DNA from: Oscillatoria sp. HE19RPO
GTDB taxonomy: Bacteria > Cyanobacteriota > Cyanobacteriia > Cyanobacteriales > Laspinemataceae
Length of the DNA: 64,000 nt
Assembly (NCBI RefSeq): GCF_024220515.1
Contig: NZ_JAMXOT010000036.1
Coordinates: forward strand, 33,326-97,325
Reading direction: 5' to 3'
Shown: piece by piece, positions 1 through 8,073 of the stretch
Numbering within the stretch: position 1 is the stretch's first letter
Layout of the letters: each line of letters begins with the position of its first letter
Notes under the pieces: model-generated
The model's input: only the letters and a program-made list of their open reading frames with translations
What the model was told of the DNA's origin: nothing
Databases searched by the model: none
Position numbers and translations under genes: made by a program

Positions 1-2
1 TT

Positions 3-1148
3 TTCACGATCGCGGTGGCCTTGGCTGCATTCGAGGCAAATATCATCAAAGATAAAGACATTGCCTCCCGAATCCGGTTTGTGGCGGGAGTTTCCCGAGG
101 GTTTGAAATTGGGATTTACTTTAATTTGCTGGTGACGATCGGGTCCTTACGCCTCTTGTTTTACCCAATTGAGTTAATTGCTGCATTCAAACCTAACCGA
201 CGGGGTGAGAGACATCCAGTTTTTTGGGATGAGTTGGTCGTGTTGCCGCTGCCGAATACTCGCAAATCTCTACTCCAGCAGTTGCAACGGGATGAAAAGA
301 CTGGGTTACACCAAGTCGCAGAAGTCTGCCGCAACCCCTTTCAGCGTTCCGTTGCCTTGAGTGCTTTATCTCGATATTTACATTCCACCCCAAACCCCCT
401 ACATCTGCTGTATGCGATCGCCCGCGACCCGAATTTAAGGGCTTATCTCTGGTCCCCAGTGAGTGCTGAAGATTGGCGAGGAATTCCGGAACGCCGACAA
501 GTCTTACTGGGGGAATTGGGTTTGCAATCGGTGAAATGTGGGAGTGATTGGTTGAATCAATTCGCTGAGGATGGCATTGGGGTGCTGACTTGGCTGCGGC
601 GATCGCATCGTCAAACCCCCTTAACTCGGTTCTCGGCCTTGCTGTACCAGTTGCTCAATTGCGAGTCTGTGAATCAGTCGGGGTGGGATTGGACTCCCTA
701 CAAGCAAAACCTCCTCAATCTTCGAGAGTATCCGGGGGGTGTAGAAATTCTCGAATCCTTGACAATCTTGGCTGCACTGTCATCCTTGGATAACCTTTCT
801 AACCTCCGGATTGCCTTACAGACTCTCCAAGAATCGGAACTGGCTGCTTTTTATGAGGGGGAAGCAAACTCGCGGATGCCAGTCGCTGGGGTGATTCGAC
901 CGGAGGTTCTGAATGCGATCGCTCGTCTGGGAGAAATAGGCTCCTTAATCTCTAGCCATTCTGAACAGCCGGACCCGGTAAAACGATGGGCCATCCTAGC
1001 TAGAGCCACGGTAGCCCTGGATACTCTGGAGTCCGAGGCGATCGCCTCCTTCGTCACGCCGGAACGGGTGATTCTTCAGCAGATTATCCGCCAGTGGCGG
1101 CAGTTGTTACTCCGAGAAACCGCTGCAACGGACCCCAGCTTGGTTTAA
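3..1148 (+). CDS. Unrecognised protein, 5' truncated by window edge
   Basis: The frame is open to the left edge of the window, so this is the 3' part of a gene; the first in-frame start codon visible is a GTG at 15, but nothing shows that it is the true start. About 380 residues are visible. Near the start a hydrophobic stretch (around residues 30-52, ending FYPIELIAAF) looks like a membrane helix. The rest is soluble, Leu-rich and helical with no catalytic motif that I recognise. It ends in a basic helix (QWRQLLLRE). Cyanobacterial signalling ATPases can carry a similar helical, membrane-linked N-terminal region before a P-loop domain; no P-loop follows here, so either that resemblance is wrong or the gene is shortened. 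Function unknown. Confidence 0.6.
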   Translation, partial: FTIAVALAAFEANIIKDKDIASRIRFVAGVSRGFEIGIYFNLLVTIGSLRLLFYPIELIAAFKPNRRGERHPVFWDELVVLPLPNTRKSLLQQLQRDEKTGLHQVAEVCRNPFQRSVALSALSRYLHSTPNPLHLLYAIARDPNLRAYLWSPVSAEDWRGIPERRQVLLGELGLQSVKCGSDWLNQFAEDGIGVLTWLRRSHRQTPLTRFSALLYQLLNCESVNQSGWDWTPYKQNLLNLREYPGGVEILESLTILAALSSLDNLSNLRIALQTLQESELAAFYEGEANSRMPVAGVIRPEVLNAIARLGEIGSLISSHSEQPDPVKRWAILARATVALDTLESEAIASFVTPERVILQQIIRQWRQLLLRETAATDPSLV

Positions 1149-1507
1149 GAGCAATTCCCACCTCGCTTTTCAGCCGCTGATATTGCTCGGTTGCGATCGG
1201 GTCGGTTCCGGGGGACCTACCCACCTCAATCTCTAGCCAACCCCTCCGGGAACTCCAAAAAATCAAATCTCCAAAACGTTCGTTCGTAGTGACGCCTCAA
1301 CGGAGTAGTCCCGTGAATGTAGGGGCGCAATGCTTGCGCCCTGCCTGGGGCGCAAGCATTGCGCCCCTACACATCTCAGTTGAACAGTTGGATGATTTAT
1401 ATTTGGCAATCCTCTAAACCCCCCGGAAGATCTACCGCAGCCATCTTCCTTGAAGGGTTGGGTTTTGGCAAACCGATTAGGACTGTTTGAGGGGAGTTCT
1501 TCGGAAT
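1149..1507. other. Intergenic spacer with perfect inverted repeat
   Basis: No convincing gene. The spacer contains a partial match to the dispersed GGAACTCCAAAAAAT repeat (about 1248-1275) and a perfect 23-bp inverted repeat listed separately. It separates two convergent genes, so the hairpin may also end transcription from either side. Confidence 0.6.
1319..1370. repeat. Perfect 23-bp inverted repeat
   Basis: The arms 1319-1341 and 1348-1370 are exact reverse complements (core GGGCGCAAGCATTGCGCCC), with a 6-base loop TGCCTG. It sits between convergent genes. Its form fits a dispersed cyanobacterial palindromic element; a secondary role as a terminator is possible, but there is no T-run. Confidence 0.85.
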
Positions 1508-2581
1508 CTATTCTGTGGCTTTTAACTCTTCCCACATGGCCGAATAGGCCGCTTTCGGATGATAGGACTCGTCAAAAATTAAGGGAGCTTTACCTCCTGT
1601 AAACCCAGTCAACCAGGTATGGCGATCGGTGAATCCCCACATCATTAAAGTGTTGCAGTTTGAAGCCTCTAAACAGACCTTTAGGAAATCCCGGTACATT
1701 TTAGCTTGTGCCTCTAATTGTTCCTCCCGGGTGCCGCTAAACTGATCAATCGGAATATCCATTTCCGTAATCATCACCTCTAACCCCAATTCGGCATACC
1801 GCTTCATATTTTCAGCGACTTCTTCGGCGTTTTTTGCCGATAAAAATCCCAAGTGGGTTTGGAAACCTACGGCATCGAGGGGTGTTCCTCTTTCCCGTAA
1901 TTCTTTGGCTAAGTTATAAAACGAATCAGACTTAGAATTAAGTCCTTCCGCATAGTCGTTAATATATAATAAAGTATCTGGATCCGCTTCACGAGTCCAC
2001 CGGAGCGCTAGGTCAATATATTCTGGTCCAATGGTTTTAGACCAGATGGTTTCTCTTAAGCTCCCATCGGCTTCTACGGGTTCATTCACCACATCCCAAG
2101 CATAAATTTGACCGCGATAATGACTGACTACGGTCTGAATGTGATCGTGAAGGATTTCCATCAGTTCATCTCGGGAAAAATTTCCTTCAACGACCCACCG
2201 GGGAACGGCGTGAAACCATGCCAGTGCATGACCGATCACTTTAATATCATGTTCGTGAGCAAACTGAACGATCGCATCAACTTGAGTAAAATTATAGCGG
2301 TCCCGTTCTGGATGCAATCGCCAAAATTTTGTATGATTCTCAGGCATCAGAATGTTAAATTCCCGCGCTAGTACCTCTCGATAGGGAACTTCATTTTGTA
2401 AGGGGCCCGGTTGAACGGCAGTTCCAATTAAAAAGTCCCGTTTTGCTGCCAGCAATCGCAGAGACTCTGCTGGCGAATCGGTGCGGGGGGGTTGTGGATT
2501 TGTCGCCGTACTTGTGGTGGCGATCGCCAAGACGATCGCCAGCATCACCAGAATATATGCGATGAAAGAACGAAGTTTCAT
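1508..2581 (-). CDS. Secreted GH10 endo-1,4-beta-xylanase
   Basis: A 357-residue glycoside hydrolase family 10 enzyme, expected to cleave internal beta-1,4 xylosidic bonds in xylan with retention of configuration. Residues 1-27 form a signal peptide (basic MKLR, then a hydrophobic stretch), so it acts outside the cytoplasm. The GH10 barrel fills the rest. The acid/base glutamate is E167 in WDVVNEP and the nucleophile is E273 in ITEMDI. The family motifs GHALAWF, NDY and the late MMWGFTDRHTW are also present. Length and motif order are normal for a single-domain GH10, with no carbohydrate-binding module. The ATG is preceded by GAGG at suitable spacing. The gene stands alone; the substrate may be environmental xylan or a related surface glycan, which the sequence cannot settle. 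Confidence 0.93.
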   Translation of the reverse strand: MKLRSFIAYILVMLAIVLAIATTSTATNPQPPRTDSPAESLRLLAAKRDFLIGTAVQPGPLQNEVPYREVLAREFNILMPENHTKFWRLHPERDRYNFTQVDAIVQFAHEHDIKVIGHALAWFHAVPRWVVEGNFSRDELMEILHDHIQTVVSHYRGQIYAWDVVNEPVEADGSLRETIWSKTIGPEYIDLALRWTREADPDTLLYINDYAEGLNSKSDSFYNLAKELRERGTPLDAVGFQTHLGFLSAKNAEEVAENMKRYAELGLEVMITEMDIPIDQFSGTREEQLEAQAKMYRDFLKVCLEASNCNTLMMWGFTDRHTWLTGFTGGKAPLIFDESYHPKAAYSAMWEELKATE

Positions 2582-2630
2582 GCGCGACCTCTATAAAAAT
2601 GAAGGAGACAGGATCAAGCCATCAAGGATG

Positions 2631-2751
2631 ATACCAAATCCGGTTGTCTCAAGTGGATTTTCTCTTTAGCCCGCGCAGGCGGGCTTCGTCCGTATAGCCC
2701 CACCCTTGAGGGTGCGGGTTTTTATAGACCTTTAAAAACCGGATTCCGTAT
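2631..2751. repeat. MITE-like repeat, family A (copy 1)
   Basis: Begins ATACCAAATCCGGTTG and ends AACCGGATTCCGTAT, which are near-inverted ends. The centre carries an inner palindrome AGCCCGCGCAGGCGGGCT followed by CTTCGTCCGTATAGCCCC and a GGGTGCGGGTTTTTA block. Related copies lie at 4290-4437, 34884-35005 and 39549-39696. Confidence 0.8.
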
Positions 2752-2753
2752 CA

Positions 2754-2793
2754 GAAGGATGAATCGAACCCTTGACCCTTCAATTCATCCTTC
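2754..2793 (-). terminator. Weak hairpin downstream of purB
   Basis: Arms GAAGGATGAA (2754-2763) and TTCATCCTTC (2784-2793) can pair over 10 bp with a 20-base loop, 27 bases beyond the purB stop. There is no T-run, so termination is only a suggestion. Confidence 0.3.
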
Positions 2794-2819
2794 ATCCCTA
2801 CGCTTCTTTTTAGCAGGTT

Positions 2820-4115
2820 TTAAATGTTTAAGCGTTGGTAAACCGTATCCAAGTGTCTGAGTTGGTATTTCGGGTCGAAACAGTCTTCGATTTCCTGCGG
2901 TGACAGTTTCTCGGTGACGGTGGCATCTTTGACGATCGCCCCATGAAAGTCCCCGTTGGGTTGATTCCAGGCTTGATGCGCGCAGGACTGCACGACTTTA
3001 TAAGCCGCTTCCCGATTCATGCCTTTTTCCACTAAGGCCAGCATCACCCGCTGACTGAAAATTACGCCGCCGTAAACGTTCATATTCCGCTTCATGTTCT
3101 CGGGATAGACTTGGAGATTTTTCACCAATTCTGAAATTTCCCTTAACATAAAGTGAGTTAAAATGCAAGCATCAGGCAGAATCACTCGTTCGACAGAACT
3201 ATGGGAAATATCCCGTTCATGCCACAGTGCCACATTTTCCAAAGCAGTTCCGGCATGACCCCGCACGATTCTCGCCATCCCGGTTAAGCGTTCGGAGCGA
3301 ATCGGGTTACGCTTATGAGGCATAGCCGACGAGCCTTTTTGTCCTTTGGAGAAGAATTCCTCTACTTCCAGAACATCGGTGCGCTGGAGGTTGCGAATTT
3401 CGACGGCAAAGCGTTCGATAGAAGCCGCTAGGAGCGCTAGATGTTGCACAAACTCAGCATGGCGATCGCGCGAGATCACCTGAGTGGAGGCGGTATCGGG
3501 TTCGAGTCCGAGTTTCTGACAGGCAATCTCTTCAATGCGGGGTTCGATGTTGGCGTAGGTTCCCACGGCACCGGAGATTTTCCCCACGGCAATGGACGAT
3601 CGCACCCGCACCAGGCGATCGCGATGGCGCAACATTTCCGCTAACCATCCAGCCAGTTTAAACCCAAAGGTAATCGGTTCGGCATGAATCCCATGCGATC
3701 GCCCGACTTGCACCGTATCCCGGTGTTGCTGCGCTTGATAGCGAATCGCTGCGATCGCCGTTTCCAATTCCGACAGCAACAAATCCAGACTCGCCACCAT
3801 CTGCAATGCTAAAGCCGTGTCTAACACATCGGAACTGGTTAATCCCAAATGAATGTACCGTCCAGCTTCCCCGACGTACTCATTCACATTGGTCAAAAAG
3901 GCAATCACGTCATGGCGAACTTCCGCCTCAATTTCGAGGATGCGTTTGGGGTCAAAATTAGCCTTGGCTTTAATCTCTTCCACTGCCGAGGCGGGTATAT
4001 AACCCAGTTCGGCTTGCGCGTCACAAACCGCTAGCTCGACTTCGAGCCAGGTTTTAAATTTATAGGTCTCAGTCCACAGTTCGCCCATTTCGGGCAAGGT
4101 ATAGCGCTCGATCAA
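2820..4115 (-). CDS. purB: Adenylosuccinate lyase
   Basis: A 431-residue cytoplasmic enzyme of purine synthesis. It releases fumarate from SAICAR and from adenylosuccinate, and acts as a tetramer. The fumarase/aspartase-superfamily signature GSSAMPHKRNP is intact (around residues 261-271) and supplies the flexible active-site loop. The TSSDVLDT and GRSHGIHAEP motifs that carry active-site residues are also present. The length matches the short bacterial PurB type. The start at MIERYTLPEMG is the family-typical N-terminus. It is not in an operon here: the neighbouring gene on the same strand, the xylanase, is 238 bases downstream past a repeat element. Confidence 0.97.
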   Translation of the reverse strand: MIERYTLPEMGELWTETYKFKTWLEVELAVCDAQAELGYIPASAVEEIKAKANFDPKRILEIEAEVRHDVIAFLTNVNEYVGEAGRYIHLGLTSSDVLDTALALQMVASLDLLLSELETAIAAIRYQAQQHRDTVQVGRSHGIHAEPITFGFKLAGWLAEMLRHRDRLVRVRSSIAVGKISGAVGTYANIEPRIEEIACQKLGLEPDTASTQVISRDRHAEFVQHLALLAASIERFAVEIRNLQRTDVLEVEEFFSKGQKGSSAMPHKRNPIRSERLTGMARIVRGHAGTALENVALWHERDISHSSVERVILPDACILTHFMLREISELVKNLQVYPENMKRNMNVYGGVIFSQRVMLALVEKGMNREAAYKVVQSCAHQAWNQPNGDFHGAIVKDATVTEKLSPQEIEDCFDPKYQLRHLDTVYQRLNI

Positions 4116-4289
4116 GGTCTGGCACAGAACACAACTGTCTCATTTTACCCCCTCTGTCTGCATATTCTGTCCGTAGTTCGCTCAATCTTTTTTGGCCCAG
4201 TTTATTACCTGATTTTCGACCCCAAAATCATTACGATTTATGACAATTCGGGGAAAACAGCAGCCTTGGCGATCGCCTCGGGCTTTCTG

Positions 4290-4437
4290 ATACGGAATCC
4301 GGTTGTCACAGGTCTGCAAAAACCCGCACCCTAAAGGGTGGAGGCTCACCAGACGTTAGCGAAGCCATGCCCCTTGGGCTATAGCCCGCCTGCGCGGGCT
4401 GAAGAGGAAATCGACTTTTAACAACCTGATTTGGTAT
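4290..4437. repeat. MITE-like repeat, family A (copy 2, inverted)
   Basis: Runs from ATACGGAATCCGGTTG to ACAACCTGATTTGGTAT, in the opposite orientation to the copy at 2631. It contains the AGCCCGCCTGCGCGGGCT palindrome. A long open frame on the minus strand across it is a by-product of the repeat. Confidence 0.8.
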
Positions 4438-4635
4438 GAGCCCTCCAGCCCATTCTATCCCGGGCTGCGATCGCAAAGGCTGACGGACCGAACCCGGCTG
4501 TCCCCTTGCCGGTTTATATTTTTGAACTGGGGTAAGGGACTTCCATTCCCTGGCCCTTGACCCCCATCTTTCCATTCAGAATGTCAGACTCCCTGGGTTA
4601 GGGCCTAGGGTGTCGGTACAGTATTAGTCATCCTA

Positions 4636-4712
4636 GGACAAGAAACCCGGTTTCTTAACCGAATCTGTTGCTAATTAACCAAATTTTTGTTAAGAAACCG
4701 GGTTTCTAACCT
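4636..4712. repeat. Paired GAAACCCGGTTTC palindromes
   Basis: AAGAAACCCGGTTTCTTA near 4640 and TTAAGAAACCGGGTTTCT near 4690 are copies of the same palindromic 13-16-mer in inverted arrangement. The core recurs at about 34093-34175, 36567-36655 and 39406-39422. Confidence 0.7.
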
Positions 4713-4728
4713 CTACTGTACCGGCATC

Positions 4729-4917
4729 CTAGTGATTTCGGTGGGGAGAGGCGACGTGATGATCCCCCAACAGAATCATCCGCGCCAGATAAAAGTCCCG
4801 AGACACATTGACGAAAGCCAGCCATCCGTTCGCCACGAAGCGAAAGAGGGTGATTTTCATCAAACTGTCCCCTAGGCGATGAAAGTCAGAACGCAACCGC
4901 ATTGTTACTCGACTCAT
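4729..4917 (-). CDS. Possible small protein of unknown function
   Basis: An open frame of about 62 codons from the ATG at 4917, reading MSRVTMRLRSDFHRLGDSLM at its start, with a hydrophobic centre (LFRFVANGWLAFV). Codon use is plausible for a gene, but there is no clear ribosome binding site and no family that I recognise. It lies in a 1.3-kb spacer otherwise filled with repeats. It may be a genuine small cyanobacterial protein or a chance frame. Confidence 0.3.
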   Translation of the reverse strand: MSRVTMRLRSDFHRLGDSLMKITLFRFVANGWLAFVNVSRDFYLARMILLGDHHVASPHRNH

Positions 4918-5249
4918 AGCCGTTGGCTTTACTCTAAAAGCCACTGAATTCTTCTGTTTTTATTTTATCACTATTTTTTGAAAAATTTAACCTAATGTTT
5001 TATAAAGTCTAGGGAGAAAAGCTCGTCTTTCTCCGTAGTTCTACGGGTATTTTTATCCAGCCATTTCCCGAGGTTTTTGCCTTAATTGAGGAATCAGCGC
5101 ATTCCCTTTTAAAAGCACCTCTGGGGAACGGCTTACTCCTCCGATTTTACGAAGGCAACGCCTAAAAATGAGGGATGCACCCTAGTCAAGCGATCGCTCC
5201 GTGAATTGAGGAAGCATGGGCCACTGTATTCACGACATCCTGCACCCTT

Positions 5250-5416
5250 TAAGGGAACTCCAAAAAATAAAATCCCCAAAAAACCCGCAGGCTGTTCGCG
5301 GAGCGTTCCGCTTAGAAAGCCTGGGGCTACACGGACAAAGCCCGCCTGCGCGGCGTCATACAGTCTTGTTAGGTGCTTAACCATCGGGATTTGGATGATT
5401 TATTTGTTGGAACACC
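5250..5416. repeat. MITE-like repeat, family C (copy 1)
   Basis: Starts AAGGGAACTCCAAAAAATAA and ends GATTTATTTGTTGGAACACC, with an AACCCGCAGGC block and the AAGCCCGCCTGCGCGG palindrome inside. Related copies are at 10994-11141, 46625-46793 (inverted) and 63863 to the window end. The left part of this copy carries an extra GTTCGCGGAGCGTTCCGC palindrome also found in the 46.7-kb copy. Confidence 0.8.
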
Positions 5417-5450
5417 CTAACGCCAGCAACAGCTTAGGAGCGCGCCTGGA

Positions 5451-5861
5451 TTAATAGGTAAAACTGTTGATTTGTTGCTCTCCATCAAAAACAACGAACA
5501 AGACCACGGTATCCTGTTCAAACCGAGTTGTTAAGAGGACAACTTCTTGATCCTCACCCTGGACTGTTTCACTGGAAACAACTTCTTGAAAATCCCCCGA
5601 TTTTTCCACTAAATCTTGCCAGGTTGTTTCTAGGGTTTCGGGAGTAATATTTTCCCGGGCAGTGGCATCGTATTTCTGCAATGCCTGGTTAAACTCTCCA
5701 TCGGCAAGTAAGGAGACAAATTCTTGCGCTTGGGAGACCATTGGCGTCCCCTGAGCAATCACTTCCACCCCCTGGCGGGGTTGGAAACTTTGAGCTTGAG
5801 CCGGTAAACTATCAACAACCGCAACGGTGGCTAGTAAAACCAGAGAAAGAATCGTTTTCAT
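5451..5861 (-). CDS. Small secreted DUF3887-like protein
   Basis: A 136-residue protein with an N-terminal signal peptide (MKTILSLVLLATVAVV, likely cleavage after AQA near residue 24). The mature part resembles DUF3887: a helical segment (AQEFVSLLADGEFNQALQKY) followed by alternating strands ending VLFVVFDGEQQINSF. In other proteins this fold precedes hydrolase domains or stands alone and has a snoaL/NTF2-like shape; its role is unknown. GGAG lies upstream of the ATG. It begins 39 bases after the yifB stop on the same strand, so the two may be co-transcribed, although no functional link is evident. Confidence 0.75.
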   Translation of the reverse strand: MKTILSLVLLATVAVVDSLPAQAQSFQPRQGVEVIAQGTPMVSQAQEFVSLLADGEFNQALQKYDATARENITPETLETTWQDLVEKSGDFQEVVSSETVQGEDQEVVLLTTRFEQDTVVLFVVFDGEQQINSFTY

Positions 5862-5900
5862 GAGAGTTAGCTCCTGAAAATAGCTAATAAAAAATGCTAT

Positions 5901-7430
5901 TTACTGCATTCTATCAATTGTTCTATATTGAATGGCTTCTGCCACATGGGAGAGATTGATTTGGTCATCCCCAGCTAGGTCCCCAATGGTGCGGGCGACC
6001 TTTAAAATGCGATCGGTGGCCCTTGCCGAGAGTCCCAGTTTACGGATGGCCCCTTCCAGGAGAGTGCGGGTGGCGTCATCCAGGGGACACCATTTGCGGA
6101 GTTGGGCGGTTTGCATTTCCGCATTGCAGCGAATGTTCGGTTCGGCTTTAAATCGTTCCCGGGCACGATCGCGGGCTACCTGAACCCGCTTTCTCACAGG
6201 TTCCGATGGCTCTCCCGTGGTTTGCCGAGTAATTTCTTCCGGTTTTAAGCGATTCACTGCCACTTGCAAATCAATCCGATCCATCAGCGGTCCTGAAAGT
6301 TTCGCCCAATATTGTTCTCGGTGACGGGGGGAACAGGTACAGGGTTGAATCTGGTCGCCAAAGTAGCCACAGGGACAAGGATTGGTACTGGCAACTAAGG
6401 TAAATTGGGCGGGGAATTCCACACTTTGTTTTGTGCGAGAAATAGTGACCCGCCCATCTTCTAAGGGTTGGCGCAGATACTCTAGCACATCGCGTTTAAA
6501 CTCTGTGAGTTCATCGAGGAACAAAATACCCCGATGAGCGAGGGAAATTTCACCCGGTTTGGGATAGCTGCCACCGCCGACGAGAGAAGGACCGGAGGCG
6601 GAGTGATGGGGACTGCGAAACGGGCGATCGCCAATTAACGCGCCACGATTTTTCAGTAACCCCACTACGGAATAAATTTGGGTGACTTCTAAAGCTTCTT
6701 CAAAACTCAGAGGGGGTAAAATACCGGGTAACCGTTTAGCCAGCATGGTTTTTCCGCTACCTGGGGGACCGACAAAGATTAAATTATGTCCTCCGGCAGC
6801 GGCAATTTCTAAGGCGCGGCGTCCATGAGCTTGACCCTTGACATCTTGCAAGTCTAAACCCCCGAAGGGATGGGGTGCAAAGGGAACATTGCCATCAAGT
6901 TGGGTGGGTTTATACTGACTGGGGTTGTTCAGTAAGGCGATCGCATCGCACAAATGCCCACATCCATAAACTTGTAACCCTTTCACCACTGCCGCTTCCC
7001 CGACATTGCCTTCCGGGACAACTAAGGCAGTAATGCCCATTTCTTGGGCAGCAGCAGCAATGGGGAGGACTCCGGCAACGGGACGTAAAGTGCCATCGAG
7101 GGAGAGTTCACCCAAAAAGAGAAAATCTCCTAGGAGTTGGGCGCTGACTTGTTCTGAGGCGGCGAGAATTCCGATGGCGATCGGTAAGTCAAAACAGGGA
7201 CCCTCCTTGCGTAAATCCGCCGGAGTCAAATTAATCACAATCCGCCGCAAGGGGAAGGCATAGCTGGAATTTTTGAGGGCCGCTTTCACCCGTTCCTTGG
7301 ATTCTTGCACGGCGGTATCGGGCAATCCCACCACAACAATTCCCGGCATTCCCCCCGAGACATCGATTTCGACTCCGACCTTGACCGCATTAATCCCAAC
7401 TAACGATGCACTCCAAACTGTAGCAAGCAC
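5901..7430 (-). CDS. comM: YifB/ComM family AAA ATPase (Mg-chelatase-like)
   Basis: A cytoplasmic AAA+ ATPase of the YifB/ComM family. The best studied member, ComM, is a helicase that promotes branch migration during integration of transforming DNA. The N-terminal Lon-protease-like domain contains the family sequence VSGGMPGIVVVGLPDTAVQE. The Walker A GPPGSGKT lies near residues 221-228, Walker B is ILFLDE, and a cysteine-rich insertion follows (STNPCPCGYFGD, then CTC). The C-terminal Mg-chelatase-like helical domain ends AIQYRTIDR. I chose the GTG at 7430 because the family normally starts at (M/V)LATVWSA, AGGA lies 8 bases upstream, and the resulting 509 residues match the usual length. 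The ATG at 7460 would add ten unusual residues. Confidence 0.93.
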   Translation of the reverse strand: MLATVWSASLVGINAVKVGVEIDVSGGMPGIVVVGLPDTAVQESKERVKAALKNSSYAFPLRRIVINLTPADLRKEGPCFDLPIAIGILAASEQVSAQLLGDFLFLGELSLDGTLRPVAGVLPIAAAAQEMGITALVVPEGNVGEAAVVKGLQVYGCGHLCDAIALLNNPSQYKPTQLDGNVPFAPHPFGGLDLQDVKGQAHGRRALEIAAAGGHNLIFVGPPGSGKTMLAKRLPGILPPLSFEEALEVTQIYSVVGLLKNRGALIGDRPFRSPHHSASGPSLVGGGSYPKPGEISLAHRGILFLDELTEFKRDVLEYLRQPLEDGRVTISRTKQSVEFPAQFTLVASTNPCPCGYFGDQIQPCTCSPRHREQYWAKLSGPLMDRIDLQVAVNRLKPEEITRQTTGEPSEPVRKRVQVARDRARERFKAEPNIRCNAEMQTAQLRKWCPLDDATRTLLEGAIRKLGLSARATDRILKVARTIGDLAGDDQINLSHVAEAIQYRTIDRMQ

Positions 7431-7550
7431 GGCTAATTTCCTGATGACTGCTGGAAGCATTATAGGAAAGGCGGGTTAAAAAAGGAATAGGGGGGGGAAT
7501 AATCGTTACAAGGAAGGTTTTTTACATTCATAGTGATTCACCTTTCTATT

Positions 7551-7667
7551 AACTACACCTCCGGTCCCCTCCCCTTGGCAAGGGGAGGGTTAGGGTGGGG
7601 TCCTCTTTCTCTGAACTACACCTCCGGTCCCCTCCCCTTGCCAAGGGGAGGGTTAGGGTGGGGTCCT
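7551..7667. repeat. Tandem copies of a CCCCTCCCCTTGGCAAGGGGAGGG element
   Basis: Two adjacent near-identical copies (7551-7604 and 7614-7667) begin AACTACACCTCCGGTCCCC and end GGGTTAGGGTGGGGTCCT around a CCCCTTGGCAAGGGG palindrome. A shorter inverted copy is at 7841-7883, another direct copy is near 35240-35292, and a related one lies inside the sigma-factor gene near 10595-10633. Confidence 0.8.
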
Positions 7668-7816
7668 ACGGGTGGCGATTCCCTACGGGATAGCTCCGCT
7701 TACCGCCCCTCCCCATGAATGGATGGGCGGAGGGTCCACGCGCACGCGAGATCGCCCCTCCCAATCAAAGAGGTTGGACCAGCCTCCATACAGGTACTTA
7801 AGCCTCAGAGAGTGCG

Positions 7817-7838
7817 TGACGTGGCTTGTGCCACGTCA
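7817..7838. repeat. 9-bp hairpin
   Basis: TGACGTGGC (7817-7825) pairs exactly with GCCACGTCA (7830-7838) across the loop TTGT. It lies beside the inverted repeat copy at 7841-7883. Function unknown. Confidence 0.6.
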
Positions 7839-7840
7839 AG

Positions 7841-7883
7841 AGGACCCCACCCTAACCCTCCCCTTGCCAAGGGGAGGGGACCG
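7841..7883. repeat. Inverted copy of the CCCCTCCCC repeat
   Basis: AGGACCCCACCCTAACCCTC followed by CCCTTGCCAAGGGGAGGGG is the reverse complement of the elements at 7551-7667. Confidence 0.75.
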
Positions 7884-7987
7884 GAAGGCAAGGTCTTTAC
7901 AAAAACTTTAACTTCTGGGGAGTTTGAGGGGCGATAAGTCCCGCACTCTAATCTTCGATTGAGCGTCGGGATACATGGACCCCTCAA

Positions 7988-8038
7988 GTCAATCTTCAGG
8001 GGATCGACCCCTGAAGATTGACAATCCCACGGATTGTC
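7988..8038 (+). mobile_element. Left-end hairpins of the TnpB transposon
   Basis: GTCAATCTTCAGGGG (7988-8002) pairs perfectly with CCCCTGAAGATTGAC (8008-8022) around a 5-base loop. A second hairpin GACAATCC-CAC-GGATTGTC follows at 8020-8038. Subterminal imperfect or perfect hairpins of this kind mark the ends of IS200/IS605-group elements, where the single-stranded hairpin is recognised by a TnpA transposase. No tnpA gene is present here, so the element would need one in trans. Confidence 0.6.
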
Positions 8039-8048
8039 ATGCTATAAT
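8018..8048 (+). promoter_or_regulatory. Putative sigma-70 promoter of tnpB
   Basis: TTGACA at 8018-8023 and TATAAT at 8043-8048, both consensus matches, separated by 19 bases (slightly long). They lie 26 bases upstream of the tnpB ATG and overlap the left-end hairpins. Confidence 0.45.
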
Positions 8049-8073
8049 CTTATCGCAAATTGTTTTCACGGTA

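Noticed and set aside
4306..4575. Minus-strand frame of 89 codons
   Set aside because: It runs through MITE family A copy 2 and has repeat-derived composition with no family or ribosome binding site.
5133..5454. Overlapping frames on both strands of about 80 codons
   Set aside because: Both translate the family C repeat; similar peptides appear at other repeat copies.
7533..7987. Several short frames rich in GPLPLARGGLGWG
   Set aside because: They are translations of the CCCCTCCCC repeat and keep open only because of its composition.
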